A stretch of DNA of 48,317 nucleotides from Bradyrhizobium sp. GTDB taxonomy: Bacteria > Pseudomonadota > Alphaproteobacteria > Rhizobiales > Xanthobacteraceae. Below, in pieces: positions 38,424 to 46,603 of this stretch. Made by a program: the position numbers and the translations under genes. The notes under the pieces were generated by a model. The model was not told the DNA's origin and did no database searches. It saw only the letters and a list, made by a program, of their open reading frames with translations. The DNA lies in the NCBI GenBank assembly GCA_028290305.1, contig JAQGKC010000205.1:1-48317 (forward strand), in the 5' to 3' direction. Within the stretch, counting starts at the first letter, position 1. Each line of letters starts with the position of its first letter.

Positions 38424-39155
38424 TCAGGCAGCGGTCTTGATCGCCTGCATCTGCTCATACAAATGCGCGGCGGCATCGCCCGGCGTCTTGCTGCCGGTAA
38501 TCAAGCGTCCGACGATGGCGAAACGGCGCTTGCATGCCGCAGCCGCCCCGAATGAAGTCTCGATGCTGCCGCCGAGCGCACCAAAGCCGGTGAGCAGCAC
38601 CAGCGACGAGGTCACATTGGCAGCGATCCACTTCGACCAGCGCGCGATCTTGACGGGATCATGGGCCGGCAACACGAAATGATCGGCCTTGTTATGGACG
38701 GCACGGACCAGAATGCGATCGAGCGCATCGTCGATCATGTAGCCGCCGCCGGAGACGCCATAATCGGGCACCGGGATTTCACCACCCACCAGCGGGATCA
38801 AGCCCGCACGAACCGCTTCGCCGACGAAGCTGTCCACCGCGGTCGGTCCGGCCACCGGAAACAGGATCAAGCCGTCAACATCGGCCTCCTTGCACATCGC
38901 GGTATATCTTACTGCCATGTCCGGCATATCGGGGCCGGCCTTTTGGTGATCGTAGATGACCGGCAGATCGGTGAGGTCGCGCAAGCGACGAACCGATTCC
39001 TGCAGGCCGAAGCGCAGCACCGAGGTGAGGCCGAGCTTATAACCGGCGACGCCTTCGCGCTTCGAGGTTTCGCGCACCACCAGTTCGAGATGTTCGTGAG
39101 AGTCGATATCGAGCGCGGGCACGATGCCCACATCGCCCTTGAGCGCATTTGCCAT
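38424..39155 (-). CDS. PyrF-like (OMP decarboxylase superfamily) protein of unknown substrate
   Basis: The 243-residue TIM-barrel protein resembles archaeal OMP decarboxylase along its length: VPALDIDSH (Asp16), VAGYKLGL (Lys40), LPVIYDHQKAGPDMPD (Asp69, Lys72, Asp76), GFGALGG and the phosphate loop FAIVGRLITGS near the C-terminus. The catalytic DxKxxD of true OMPDC is here D-x2-K-x3-D, so chemistry or substrate probably changed; the phosphate-binding part is kept. I chose the ATG at 39155 (GAGGAT upstream) over a TTG at 39173. It is divergent from prs and in front of ALDH. No other pyr gene is near. Confidence 0.75.
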   Translation of the reverse strand: MANALKGDVGIVPALDIDSHEHLELVVRETSKREGVAGYKLGLTSVLRFGLQESVRRLRDLTDLPVIYDHQKAGPDMPDMAVRYTAMCKEADVDGLILFPVAGPTAVDSFVGEAVRAGLIPLVGGEIPVPDYGVSGGGYMIDDALDRILVRAVHNKADHFVLPAHDPVKIARWSKWIAANVTSSLVLLTGFGALGGSIETSFGAAAACKRRFAIVGRLITGSKTPGDAAAHLYEQMQAIKTAA

Positions 39156-39260
39156 AAGATCCTCATCCGTCAACCGTGAGCCAAAGGCTAGGCGGGACCC
39201 CGGCGTTCCCCAAGGTCCGCGCCATGACGCGTTGATGGTACCAGTCGGCAGCTGGCCCCA

Positions 39261-39275
39261 TGAATTGCCAATTCA
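39261..39275. promoter_or_regulatory. 15-bp palindrome between prs and the PyrF-like gene
   Basis: TGAATTG-C-CAATTCA is a perfect inverted repeat with a single central base, flanked by CCA and CTGG, which almost extend it. It lies midway in the 183-base divergent spacer (39156-39338), about 64 bases before prs and 106 before the PyrF-like start. It is a strong candidate operator controlling both directions. Confidence 0.55.
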
Positions 39276-39338
39276 CTGGCGCTGAGGCCGCGCCGCGGGC
39301 CCACATAAGTTGCGCGCGTCCGCGGAAAGACCACTTGC

Positions 39339-40265
39339 ATGATGATTCTAGCTTGTAACGGCAATCGCACTCTCGCCACCAACATCTGCGGCTATCTCAA
39401 TTTGCCGACCGTCAATGCCGACGTGCGCCGCTTCGCAGATTCCGAGATTTATGTCGAGATTTTGGAAAACGTTCGCGGCGAAGATGTCTTCGTGGTGCAG
39501 CCGACGGCGTTTCCGACCAACGACAACCTGATGGAATTGCTGATTTGCTTGGACGCGCTGCGCCGCGGTTCCGCGCGTCGCATCACCACGGTGATCCCGT
39601 ATTTCGGCTACGCCCGGCAGGATCGCAAGACCGGACCGCGCACGCCGATCTCGGCGAAGCTGGTGGCCAACCTGCTGACTGTGGCCGGGGCCAGCCGCAT
39701 CCTGACGGTTGACCTGCACGCCGGCCAGATTCAGGGCTTCTTCGACATTCCCACCGACAACCTGATCGCGGCGCCGCTGTTCGCCCGCGATATTGCCGAA
39801 CGCTTCGATCCCAAAGGCAGCGTCGTGGTGTCACCGGATATTGGCGGCGTGGTTCGCGCAAGACAGCTGGCACAGCGGATCGGCTCGCCGCTGGCGATCA
39901 TCGACAAGCGCCGCCCCAAGGCAGGCATCTCGGAGGTGATGAATGTCATTGGCGACGTCGAAGGCAAGGCCTGCATCCTGATCGATGATATCGTCGATTC
40001 CGGTGGCACGCTCTGCAATGCAGCCGACGCGCTGCTCGGCCAAGGCGCCACGCAAGTCTGCGCCTACGCCTCGCACGGCGTGCTTTCCGGCGGCGCCAAG
40101 GACAAGATCAGCCAGTCGCGGCTGACTTCCCTGACCGTCACGGACAGTATCGAGGATGTGATTGCGCCGTCGGTAAAAATCCGCCGCGTCTCGGTCGCGC
40201 CCCTGATCGGCGAAGCGATCCTGCGGATCAGCGAAGAGCGCTCGGTATCGTCGCTGTTCGCCTGA
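39339..40265 (+). CDS. prs: Ribose-phosphate pyrophosphokinase (PRPP synthetase)
   Basis: Makes PRPP from ribose 5-phosphate and ATP. The 308-residue class I enzyme has all motifs: [45 protein letters not shown], and the PRPP loop [12 protein letters not shown] (216-225). It is full length. It is the only plus-strand gene within this block, and its 3' end overlaps the 3' end of the CobW gene by 38 bases. Its place beside a NadC-like enzyme, not beside pth, rplY or purine genes, suggests a dedicated second copy that supplies PRPP to that enzyme (inference). Confidence 0.95.
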   Translation: MMILACNGNRTLATNICGYLNLPTVNADVRRFADSEIYVEILENVRGEDVFVVQPTAFPTNDNLMELLICLDALRRGSARRITTVIPYFGYARQDRKTGPRTPISAKLVANLLTVAGASRILTVDLHAGQIQGFFDIPTDNLIAAPLFARDIAERFDPKGSVVVSPDIGGVVRARQLAQRIGSPLAIIDKRRPKAGISEVMNVIGDVEGKACILIDDIVDSGGTLCNAADALLGQGATQVCAYASHGVLSGGAKDKISQSRLTSLTVTDSIEDVIAPSVKIRRVSVAPLIGEAILRISEERSVSSLFA

Positions 40266-41226
40266 CCGTTGTTGCCAGCCGTGCCAGCGCATCCGCAAGT
40301 ATCTGTTCCTCGATGTCGCGACCGATCATCACGATGCGGTTCTGACGATCCGCGCTCGGCCACGCCTTGAGATCGACCGGCTGGTGCAGCAAACCCTGCA
40401 CCAGATGCAGCACGGTCGGTCCGGGCATGTCTTCGACGTCGAGTAATGCCTTCATCCGCAGCAGCATCGGCCCAAGCAGATTGATCGTGTGATCGAGCCA
40501 TGCTTCCAGCGCGTCCTGTTCAATGACGCCGCTGAATGCCAGCGAAGCGGTTGCGATCGGTGTCGGCTCTGATGCCCGGATCATATTTGCCTTTTTCATG
40601 AGCGCGCGCGGCAGGTCGAGCAGCTCCGGCCAGAACGTCGCCATCGTCGCCGAGCCATTCGATACGAACAGCTGCGGCGCGTGCGGGTTGATGGTCGCCA
40701 GCATTTGCTGGACCGTCGTCGTCTCAACAACCGATACAAGGTCAGTCTTCGTAACCATTAACCGGTCGGCCAGCGCGACCTGCATCCGCGCCTCCGCGTA
40801 TTCCGTTACTGTGCCGGCGAAGGCGCGGACGTCGACAACGGTGACTATGCCCGCGAAGGCAAAATGGCGGTTGAAGAACACGTCGGCGATCAAGCCTTCG
40901 AGCACCGCGGCCGGGTCGGACAGTCCACTGGTCTCGACCATGACACGCGCGAGGGGCGCCACGTTCTCATCACGGTTTCGACGCAACAGATTTGCCAGGG
41001 CTGGCGCAAGGGTTCCTTTGGTGCGGCAGCACATACAGCCGCCCTCCAGCATCACCATGGTGTCGGTGCCCTGCTCCAGCAGCAGATGATCGAGCCCGAT
41101 GTCGCCGGCCTCGTTGATCACTACCGCTGTGTCGCGAAACTCCGGCGTCGCCAGCAGTCCGTTCAGCAGCGTCGTCTTGCCAGAGCCGAGAAATCCCGTC
41201 AGCAAAACGAGCGGTATGCGGTTCAT
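40228..41226 (-). CDS. CobW/COG0523-family GTPase, metal chaperone type
   Basis: The 332-residue G3E GTPase has Walker [10 protein letters not shown] (11-19), the metal-binding motif GGCMCCR (62-68), [12 protein letters not shown], the guanine motif VTKTDL, and the C-terminal CobW domain ([19 protein letters not shown]). COG0523 proteins deliver Zn, Co, Fe or Ni to client enzymes or maintain metal homeostasis. It overlaps the PncC-like gene by 4 bases. In this cluster a client could be the amidohydrolase; that is inference. Confidence 0.88.
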   Translation of the reverse strand: MNRIPLVLLTGFLGSGKTTLLNGLLATPEFRDTAVVINEAGDIGLDHLLLEQGTDTMVMLEGGCMCCRTKGTLAPALANLLRRNRDENVAPLARVMVETSGLSDPAAVLEGLIADVFFNRHFAFAGIVTVVDVRAFAGTVTEYAEARMQVALADRLMVTKTDLVSVVETTTVQQMLATINPHAPQLFVSNGSATMATFWPELLDLPRALMKKANMIRASEPTPIATASLAFSGVIEQDALEAWLDHTINLLGPMLLRMKALLDVEDMPGPTVLHLVQGLLHQPVDLKAWPSADRQNRIVMIGRDIEEQILADALARLATTVRRTATIPSALR

Positions 41227-41756
41227 GCGTCGATTTGTTTATGCATCAGGCGAATGGCCGCCGCCACCGCTTCCAATCGAACATTATCACGGCTGCCGGA
41301 AAATACATGGCGCTCCGCCATGATCGGCACGTCCTTGCGCGCAGCGGCAATGAAGATCGTTCCCACGGGATTTCTGGCATTGCCGCCACCGGGGCCGGCA
41401 TAGCCCGTGATGGCAACGGTGACGGCCGCACCGGAATTTGACAACAGGCCTTCCGCGAGACCCTGCGTCACCTCTGCGCTAACCGCACCATGTTTCGCCG
41501 AGACGCCCTCCGCGACGCCGAGCCCGGTGGCCTTGGCTGACTCATGGTACAGCACGTAGCCGCGGTCGAAAATCTGCGAAGCGCCCGATACCGATGTCAG
41601 GCAGGCGCTGACGAGACCAGCGGTGACGGTTTCAGCCGTGGCGAGACGAATGCCCTTGTTCTTTGCTGCGGCGAGCGCAGCCGCGGCCGCCTCCAGCAGC
41701 GTCGTGGGGAAAATGGTCTCGCCATCGTTGAGGAAGGTTTCGTTAGACGACATCAT
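41223..41756 (-). CDS. PncC/CinA C-terminal-type amidase
   Basis: The 177-residue stand-alone CinA C-terminal domain is the class that includes nicotinamide-nucleotide amidase (PncC), which turns NMN into NaMN and ammonia. The fold is clear: FDRGYVLYHESAKATGLGV, HGAVSAEVTQGLAEGLL, and ITGYAGPGGGNARNPVGTIF. The usual AES(C/x)TGG motif is AETVTAG (41-47), with Ser changed to Thr and Gly to Ala, so activity or specificity may differ. It is first in a two-gene unit with the CobW gene, divergent from the MocR regulator. It may deamidate a nucleotide or amide in this pathway. Confidence 0.82.
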   Translation of the reverse strand: MMSSNETFLNDGETIFPTTLLEAAAAALAAAKNKGIRLATAETVTAGLVSACLTSVSGASQIFDRGYVLYHESAKATGLGVAEGVSAKHGAVSAEVTQGLAEGLLSNSGAAVTVAITGYAGPGGGNARNPVGTIFIAAARKDVPIMAERHVFSGSRDNVRLEAVAAAIRLMHKQIDA

Positions 41757-41936
41757 GGGCCACTCGCATCAGTTATTCGACGCCGGACGATGTGTATCAG
41801 CGCCGATCCAAGTCAACGGGTGCTCAGGCGTGGTTCTAGAAGGTCGTTATGAACTGGACCCGAGTTCGTCAGCAACGGCTTGCTGCAACGCCTAATATGG
41901 TCTTTGCTGTCGGCCGTTGAACGCTTGAGGCCGCTA
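41757..41936. promoter_or_regulatory. Divergent promoter region of the MocR regulator and pncC-cobW
   Basis: The 180-base spacer holds TTCTAGAA (41834-41841) and three similar hexamers in the same direction, TGGTTC (41831), TGGACC (41855) and TGGTCT (41898). MocR proteins usually bind two or three direct or inverted hexamers of this style near their own promoter. The spacing here (24 and 43 bases) is irregular, so the match is tentative. Confidence 0.35.
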
Positions 41937-43445
41937 GTGCTGATATCCCTCGACCGTGGCAGCGCGGAAAGCCTGCAGGAGCAGATTTTTAGCCGGATCC
42001 GGGAACAGATCGTCGCGGGGATTTTGCGCGCAGGTTCGCCGGTTCCTTCATCGCGGATTCTGGCCGCGCAGCTCAAGGTATCCCGCAATTCGGTGATCTT
42101 CGGCTATGAGCGACTGATCAACGAAGGCTATCTGGTCGCCAGGCCAATGGTAGGCACCTTCGTCGCCGACATCCTGCCGGACCAGGCGATCGATGCGAAA
42201 GCAAACGACGAAGCCGGGGATTCTCCGGAGGTCTCGGAGTTCCGCGCTTCCCACGTGTTCTCCGGCCGCCAGCACGCCATCCTCCACAATTCCAACATTC
42301 CGATTGATTTTTGGACCCAGCGCACCGATCCCCGCGCCTTCCCGTTGAAGACATGGCGCCGCCTCATCATGCAATCGCTGGCCACCGCCGGGTATAACCT
42401 CACCGAATATGGCGATCCCTGTGGTTTAATGGCGCTGCGTACCGAGATCGCCGGCCATGTTAGCAATACTCGCGGCATCCGGGTGCGGCCGGAACAGGTC
42501 GTGATCCTCGCAGGCGCACAGCTGGCGCTGAACCTGGTGTTGCGCCTCCTGGCCTCGCAGGGCGACGAGATCGTGGTGGAAAATCCCTGCAACCAGGGCG
42601 CGGCGTATTTGTTCGAGAGCCACCAGATGCGCTTGCGGCCGATTGCGATCGACCGCTCCGGTATCGACGCAACGGCCGTCGCCGCCACCGACGCCCGCCT
42701 TGCTTATCTCACGCCGTCGCATCAATTTCCGATGGGGGCGACGTTAACGCTTGACCGTCGCCGTACCATTCTGCGCTGGGCACAGCGAACCGGCGCTTAT
42801 GTGATCGAGGACGATTACGACAGCGAGTTTCGCTATGACGGTGCGCCGCTCCCGGCGATGAAGGCGCTCAGCCCCGACCACGTCATCTATCTCGGCACAT
42901 TTTCCAAATCGCTCGGCGCCGGCCTGCGCACGGGCTTTGCGATTTTCCCCGAGCATCTCGTAGACGCGGCCGCTACTGCCAAGGCACTGCTCGACAACGG
43001 CCAGGTCTGGCTCGAGCAAGCCGCGCTTGCGCGTTTCATGCAGGGCGGAGGGTTCATGAGGCATCTACGGCGCAGCCAGCAGCATTATTTTTCACGCCGT
43101 AATGCGCTGATCGGCGGGTTGCGCGAGCGCTTTGGCGACGTCGATCTGATGGGCACCGACGCGGGCACCCATATTGCGTGGCGGCTGCCGGCCTCACTCG
43201 CGCCGGCCCACGATATCAAGGCAATCGCGCGGACCCGCAACATCGGCGTCTATACCGTGCAGTCGGGTGGCGGCCACGAATATGATGGATCACAGTTTGA
43301 GGCGAACTGGCTGCTGCTGGGCTACGCCTCGCTGTCGGAAAGCCAAATCCGCGCCGGCGTTGATCGCCTCGCAGAAGCGCTCAAAATAAGGGACGTCATC
43401 AGCAGCAATGAGCAGACATTGCGTGTACCGCTGGCGCCAGCTTAA
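41937..43445 (+). CDS. MocR/PdxR-family regulator (GntR HTH fused to aminotransferase domain)
   Basis: The protein has about 502 residues from the GTG at 41937, which has GAGG 6 bases upstream; an upstream TTG at 41880 is the alternative. Domain 1 (residues 1-80) is a GntR winged HTH: IFSRIREQIVAGILRAG, SRILAAQLKVSRNSV, FGYERLINEGYL. Domain 2 (about 120-500) is a class I aminotransferase-like fold with YVIEDDYDSEFRYDG and the PLP-lysine motif LGTFSKSLGAGLRTGF. Such regulators sense PLP adducts of amino compounds and often control divergent operons, here pncC-cobW and perhaps the whole cluster. Confidence 0.9.
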   Translation: MLISLDRGSAESLQEQIFSRIREQIVAGILRAGSPVPSSRILAAQLKVSRNSVIFGYERLINEGYLVARPMVGTFVADILPDQAIDAKANDEAGDSPEVSEFRASHVFSGRQHAILHNSNIPIDFWTQRTDPRAFPLKTWRRLIMQSLATAGYNLTEYGDPCGLMALRTEIAGHVSNTRGIRVRPEQVVILAGAQLALNLVLRLLASQGDEIVVENPCNQGAAYLFESHQMRLRPIAIDRSGIDATAVAATDARLAYLTPSHQFPMGATLTLDRRRTILRWAQRTGAYVIEDDYDSEFRYDGAPLPAMKALSPDHVIYLGTFSKSLGAGLRTGFAIFPEHLVDAAATAKALLDNGQVWLEQAALARFMQGGGFMRHLRRSQQHYFSRRNALIGGLRERFGDVDLMGTDAGTHIAWRLPASLAPAHDIKAIARTRNIGVYTVQSGGGHEYDGSQFEANWLLLGYASLSESQIRAGVDRLAEALKIRDVISSNEQTLRVPLAPA

Positions 43446-43500
43446 CCGCGTGCCGCTTTAACGACGGGCGATCCTGAATTCAACGTAACCTGTCTTGGTT

Positions 43501-44088
43501 TTATCCACCACCCTCCCGCCGGCGAAGCTGGACACGCTTCTCCTCAGCCAGCCCGGATATTTGCTCGTCAGTTAGCGTGCCGACACCAAGGACCTGATAG
43601 GGACTGGTCGTATTGTAACTCCGCTGCTCTCCATTTCTGCGACGCTGATCATCGTTCCGGTCCGATGGAGTGTTGCCCTCGCCGCCGCCATAGCCCAGCA
43701 CTTCGACAATGATGACGGACGGCCGGTCATTGGTGTTCGATTGCGTCGGCAGCGCCGTTTGCTGGGTGGCGCGCGCTTCAAGGCTCCGGAGCGGATCCGG
43801 CGCCTCATCGACAAAGCCAAGTACCGCGTCGAGTTCGGACAAATTTGTCCACCGCCGTTCCCGGCGAAAACTCATTCGGGCAATAGTTGTTGCTATCGTG
43901 AGCAGATAGCGTTTCGGGTTGCTAATGGTGCCGATACGCGCGGGACGTTCCAGGTGAAGATAAGTCTCTTGCAGCACCTCGCCGGCCAGATCCTCAGAAC
44001 CGAGCCGACGTGCCAAATGCCTTTTCAGCTCAGCATATTCGCCGACGAGCAGCTGCCGTAGCATGGCGATACTGGCGGAACTACTCAT
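43501..44088 (-). CDS. FecI-like sigma-factor region 2 fused to an exoprotein tail; probable deletion product
   Basis: Residues 1-105 match region 2 of FecI-type ECF sigma factors: LVGEYAELKRHLARRLGSED, LAGEVLQETYLHLERP and NPKRYLLTIATTIARMSFRR. Then DEAPDPLRSLEARA, where region 4 should begin, is followed by unrelated sequence: PSVIIVEVLGYGGGEG and RSYNTTSPYQVLGVGTLTDE. This tail resembles the C-terminus of rhizobial filamentous-haemagglutinin-type proteins and the remnant at 17689. Without region 4 it cannot recognise a -35 element in the usual way. I infer an in-frame deletion joining two genes. Its start overlaps the STN gene end by 8 bases. Confidence 0.65.
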   Translation of the reverse strand: MSSSASIAMLRQLLVGEYAELKRHLARRLGSEDLAGEVLQETYLHLERPARIGTISNPKRYLLTIATTIARMSFRRERRWTNLSELDAVLGFVDEAPDPLRSLEARATQQTALPTQSNTNDRPSVIIVEVLGYGGGEGNTPSDRNDDQRRRNGEQRSYNTTSPYQVLGVGTLTDEQISGLAEEKRVQLRRREGGG

Positions 44089-44833
44089 GACCGGCTGACC
44101 GGAGAGGCATGCCGGGCTGAACGCATTCGGCGGCTTCGCGCGAGTCCCTCGGCAGGACCATCAGCGTAACGGGCTGCGGCATCGCAGCCGGCGGTGACGC
44201 TCCAATCGTGAGCGTTCGCAACGCCATGACATAAGCCTGATCGCGCTGGTCAGATCCCGTCGACGACAACAGTTCTGCGCGCGAAATATCTCCGGATGGT
44301 GCGATCCAGAGCCGAGCGCGAAGTTCGGCTGCATCCATCTCAATTGCGGGAATTCGGCAAAATGCCAGGCGCAGGCTCGCCTGGATCATGGCGAAGTAAG
44401 GAGAGAACTCCATCGCTTTGACTTTGATCCCCGCGAGCTCCGCAGCATTTATCCTCCTCTCCGGCGGAAGGATGGTGATGGTGCCGTGTTCGAATGAAGC
44501 TGTTGAAAGGTCGGTCCCCTTGAGCAGCACGCGAAGGGCTGCGTCAGGCGAGAATTGACCGCGGAGAGCAGACGAGCGACGACCGATCACCAAGCCGCTC
44601 TCGTAGAAGAGTTCGATCTCCGCAACCGTACTGAAAGCCTCAAGCGCCGACGACAACGGTTGTGACGGAATATCGAAAGCAATGATTTTCTCTAAGCTTT
44701 CAGGCCTGCCTTGAGGACCAGGCGTTTGCGCAACAACGAGACTGCTGTTTATCATAAAGCCAACGACCAACAGCAGCGCACGGTGCAGCCGAACGCCCCG
44801 GGCTCGCGTGAAACTCGGCGCATCCGGCGTCAA
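44081..44833 (-). CDS. STN-domain protein with TonB-like C-terminus
   Basis: The 250-residue exported protein has a signal-like N-terminus (LLLVVGFMINSSLVVAQ). The STN (secretin and TonB N-terminal) domain occupies about residues 48-118: FDIPSQPLSSALEAFSTVAE, IELFYESGLVIGRRSSALRG, and ALRVLLKGTDL. After it, RLWIAPSGDISRAELLSSTG and ALRTLTIGASPPAAMPQPVT resemble a TonB C-terminal domain. STN domains normally sit on TonB receptors and signal to an anti-sigma factor; no receptor or anti-sigma gene is nearby. This small STN+TonB arrangement suits the adjacent FecI gene. Confidence 0.75.
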   Translation of the reverse strand: MTPDAPSFTRARGVRLHRALLLVVGFMINSSLVVAQTPGPQGRPESLEKIIAFDIPSQPLSSALEAFSTVAEIELFYESGLVIGRRSSALRGQFSPDAALRVLLKGTDLSTASFEHGTITILPPERRINAAELAGIKVKAMEFSPYFAMIQASLRLAFCRIPAIEMDAAELRARLWIAPSGDISRAELLSSTGSDQRDQAYVMALRTLTIGASPPAAMPQPVTLMVLPRDSREAAECVQPGMPLRSAGHE

Positions 44834-45059
44834 ACGCCTATCCTTACATTCGCAAGACTGCCATGGCCGAGCCGGCTGTACGTAAGCAGGCAGTGTTACA
44901 GTCCCATGTCAGCTCGAACGAAATTCCAACTGAATTTAAGGCCCACCCCTCGTCGCCTCAGTCCTGCCGATTGACCAGCAGCTTGCTTTGCCGGTGCCTC
45001 CTGAGCAAAATATTAAAGCCTGGGGCGCGCACGACCGCGCCAATCGCCCTGCGCCCGGA

Positions 45060-45213
45060 CCAAATCATTGATGTCCAATTGGTGACGAGGAAGCCTGTGC
45101 AGCCCGCCGAGAATTGGGGGGCAAAGAATCCGCCCGGCCCGTTCGACGGCACCCGAGGACGGCGCCCTCTTCTCCAAGGAGAGATGTGTGCGGGCGCCAT
45201 TGTAATATTTCAT
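45060..45213 (-). pseudogene. C-terminal remnant of an integrase-core transposase
   Basis: Minus-strand reading gives KYYNGARTHLSLEKRAPSSG then AVERAGRILCPPILGGLH, the classic end of rve-type (IS3/IS481-like) transposases common in rhizobia. Nothing upstream extends the frame and no terminal repeats are visible, so only about 50 codons remain. The rest of the 505-base spacer 44834-45338 has no gene. It marks past rearrangement next to the damaged FecI locus. Confidence 0.7.
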
Positions 45214-45338
45214 TCATGACAGCAGCAGGTGACGGAGGTGGCACAAAAATAGGCCGTGGAAACATGACGGCTCCGCCACCCCAAATGACGTACCGTCATA
45301 ACTCGTTCTTTTCGCGCTCGCTTAACCGGCGTTGCGGA

Positions 45339-45803
45339 TCATTTCTTGAGATTGAGCGAAAAGCGCAGGTTGAGCGGCTGCAACATCTCCGGCGGTGGCG
45401 CCTCACCGATGTTGCCCCGTGTGAGGATGGTGTGCAGATCGGTATCGGCGCGGGCATCCTTCAGCGCCGCAAACGTCACTCGCTCCACCGTGCCATCGGG
45501 GTTGAGCCACGCCTTTACCACCAGCATCGGCGGTGGCCCATCTTCCTTGCCGGCGTGATCAGTGACATAGGCACGGAAGCGGTTCGCCACCTCCTCGTCG
45601 GCTCCGATCCATGCCTCGAAGCGGTATTGCACCAGTTTCGCAAACTGCCCCCAGGACGGCGGTGCCTTGTCCGGGTTGCGATAATCGAGACCCTGTGCCG
45701 GAAGCCGCCTCGGAAGCACGAACAGGCCGGGCAAGACCAGCAGCAGCGCGCACAGGGTAGCCGCGGACCATCGAACGCGAAAGGCCGAACTGACGGTGAA
45801 CAT
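45339..45803 (-). CDS. TonB-like energy transducer, short form
   Basis: The 154-residue protein has one N-terminal transmembrane segment (SAATLCALLLVLPGLFVLP) and a TonB C-terminal-like domain: VQYRFEAWIGADEEVANRF, LVVKAWLNPDGTVERVTFAA, ILTRGNIGEAPPPEMLQPLN. The Pro-rich periplasmic spacer of normal TonB is missing, so reach across the periplasm would be short. It is in line with the STN and FecI genes but separated by the transposase scrap. A role in TonB-type signalling or uptake is plausible. Confidence 0.65.
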   Translation of the reverse strand: MFTVSSAFRVRWSAATLCALLLVLPGLFVLPRRLPAQGLDYRNPDKAPPSWGQFAKLVQYRFEAWIGADEEVANRFRAYVTDHAGKEDGPPPMLVVKAWLNPDGTVERVTFAALKDARADTDLHTILTRGNIGEAPPPEMLQPLNLRFSLNLKK

Positions 45804-45862
45804 CTTGAACAGATCCGTATCGGGAAGGGTTTGGGTCAGGACTGACGCCGCACTTTGCCCGG

Positions 45863-46603
45863 CTAGTTTTGCAGACAGGTGACACGCGCCGAGATCGAGG
45901 CGGCGCGGTTGGCGCGTGAGCTACCGCCGGCGATCTGGGGACGGTCATCCTCCTCGACATGGACCCCGTTTCCGACCAGAAACGCCTTGGCCTCGGCAGC
46001 CCCTACCGTCAACACGCGGTTGATCATGGTGCGGCGGCTGATCACGCCTTCCACCAGGCCACGGCTGTCGAGCACTGGCGCGCCGCTGGCGCCAAACGTA
46101 ACGTTGGAGTCGATCACCAGGTACCCGGCCTCACTGCCGCCGAAGCTCGATGCTACCGTGGCATTGGCGAGCGTGCCGCCGCGCGCCATCATGCCCGGCA
46201 GCGTGTCGTAAGCGGCGGCGAACACCATGTCGTTGGCACTCACCGTCACGCTGCGCGGGAACACCGCCGCTAGCCCCAGCGTCTTCGGCACCTTGATCAA
46301 AGCGATGTCGAAGCGCCGCGAAAGCGCGACGAGGCGGGCAGCCACAGCGCGGCCTTCCTTGAAGACGACGATGCGGGTGCAATCCTCCGCCGCATGACGG
46401 GCGGTGAGCATGTGCCCGGAGTCATCGACGAAGAACGCAGTAGCATTCTTCTCGCGGCGGATCATGGCCGGTTCCGCCGGGCGCGACAGCGATTGTGGCG
46501 CAGTCCTTTCAGGCGCCCGAACAGGCATCCACGACTGTGCCGTCGCAGGCCCAAAGGCCGCGAAGGCTACGACTCCGCCAAACAGGGTCAAGCATCGAAG
46601 CAT
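45863..46603 (-). CDS. Exported trypsin-like serine protease
   Basis: The 246-residue precursor from MLRCLTLFGG (46603) has a signal peptide ending near PATAQ. The chymotrypsin-like triad is visible: His70 in LTARHAAEDC, Asp99 in SRRFDIALIKV and Ser173 in NVTFGASGAPVLDSRG, where the usual GDSGGP is GASGAP. The fold resembles DegP/trypsin-2 type proteases without a PDZ domain. The open frame extends upstream to 46693 but lacks signal features there. The substrate is unknown; its place beside the TonB-like gene may be coincidental. Confidence 0.8.
   Translation of the reverse strand: MLRCLTLFGGVVAFAAFGPATAQSWMPVRAPERTAPQSLSRPAEPAMIRREKNATAFFVDDSGHMLTARHAAEDCTRIVVFKEGRAVAARLVALSRRFDIALIKVPKTLGLAAVFPRSVTVSANDMVFAAAYDTLPGMMARGGTLANATVASSFGGSEAGYLVIDSNVTFGASGAPVLDSRGLVEGVISRRTMINRVLTVGAAEAKAFLVGNGVHVEEDDRPQIAGGSSRANRAASISARVTCLQN

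Noticed and set aside
35766..38682. Two long plus-strand open frames (35766-36911 and 37534-38682)
   Set aside because: Antisense to the amidohydrolase and aldehyde dehydrogenase, whose active-site motifs are intact.
44834..45338. A functional transposon at the STN-TonB junction
   Set aside because: Only about 50 C-terminal codons of a transposase are readable, with no ends or target duplication.
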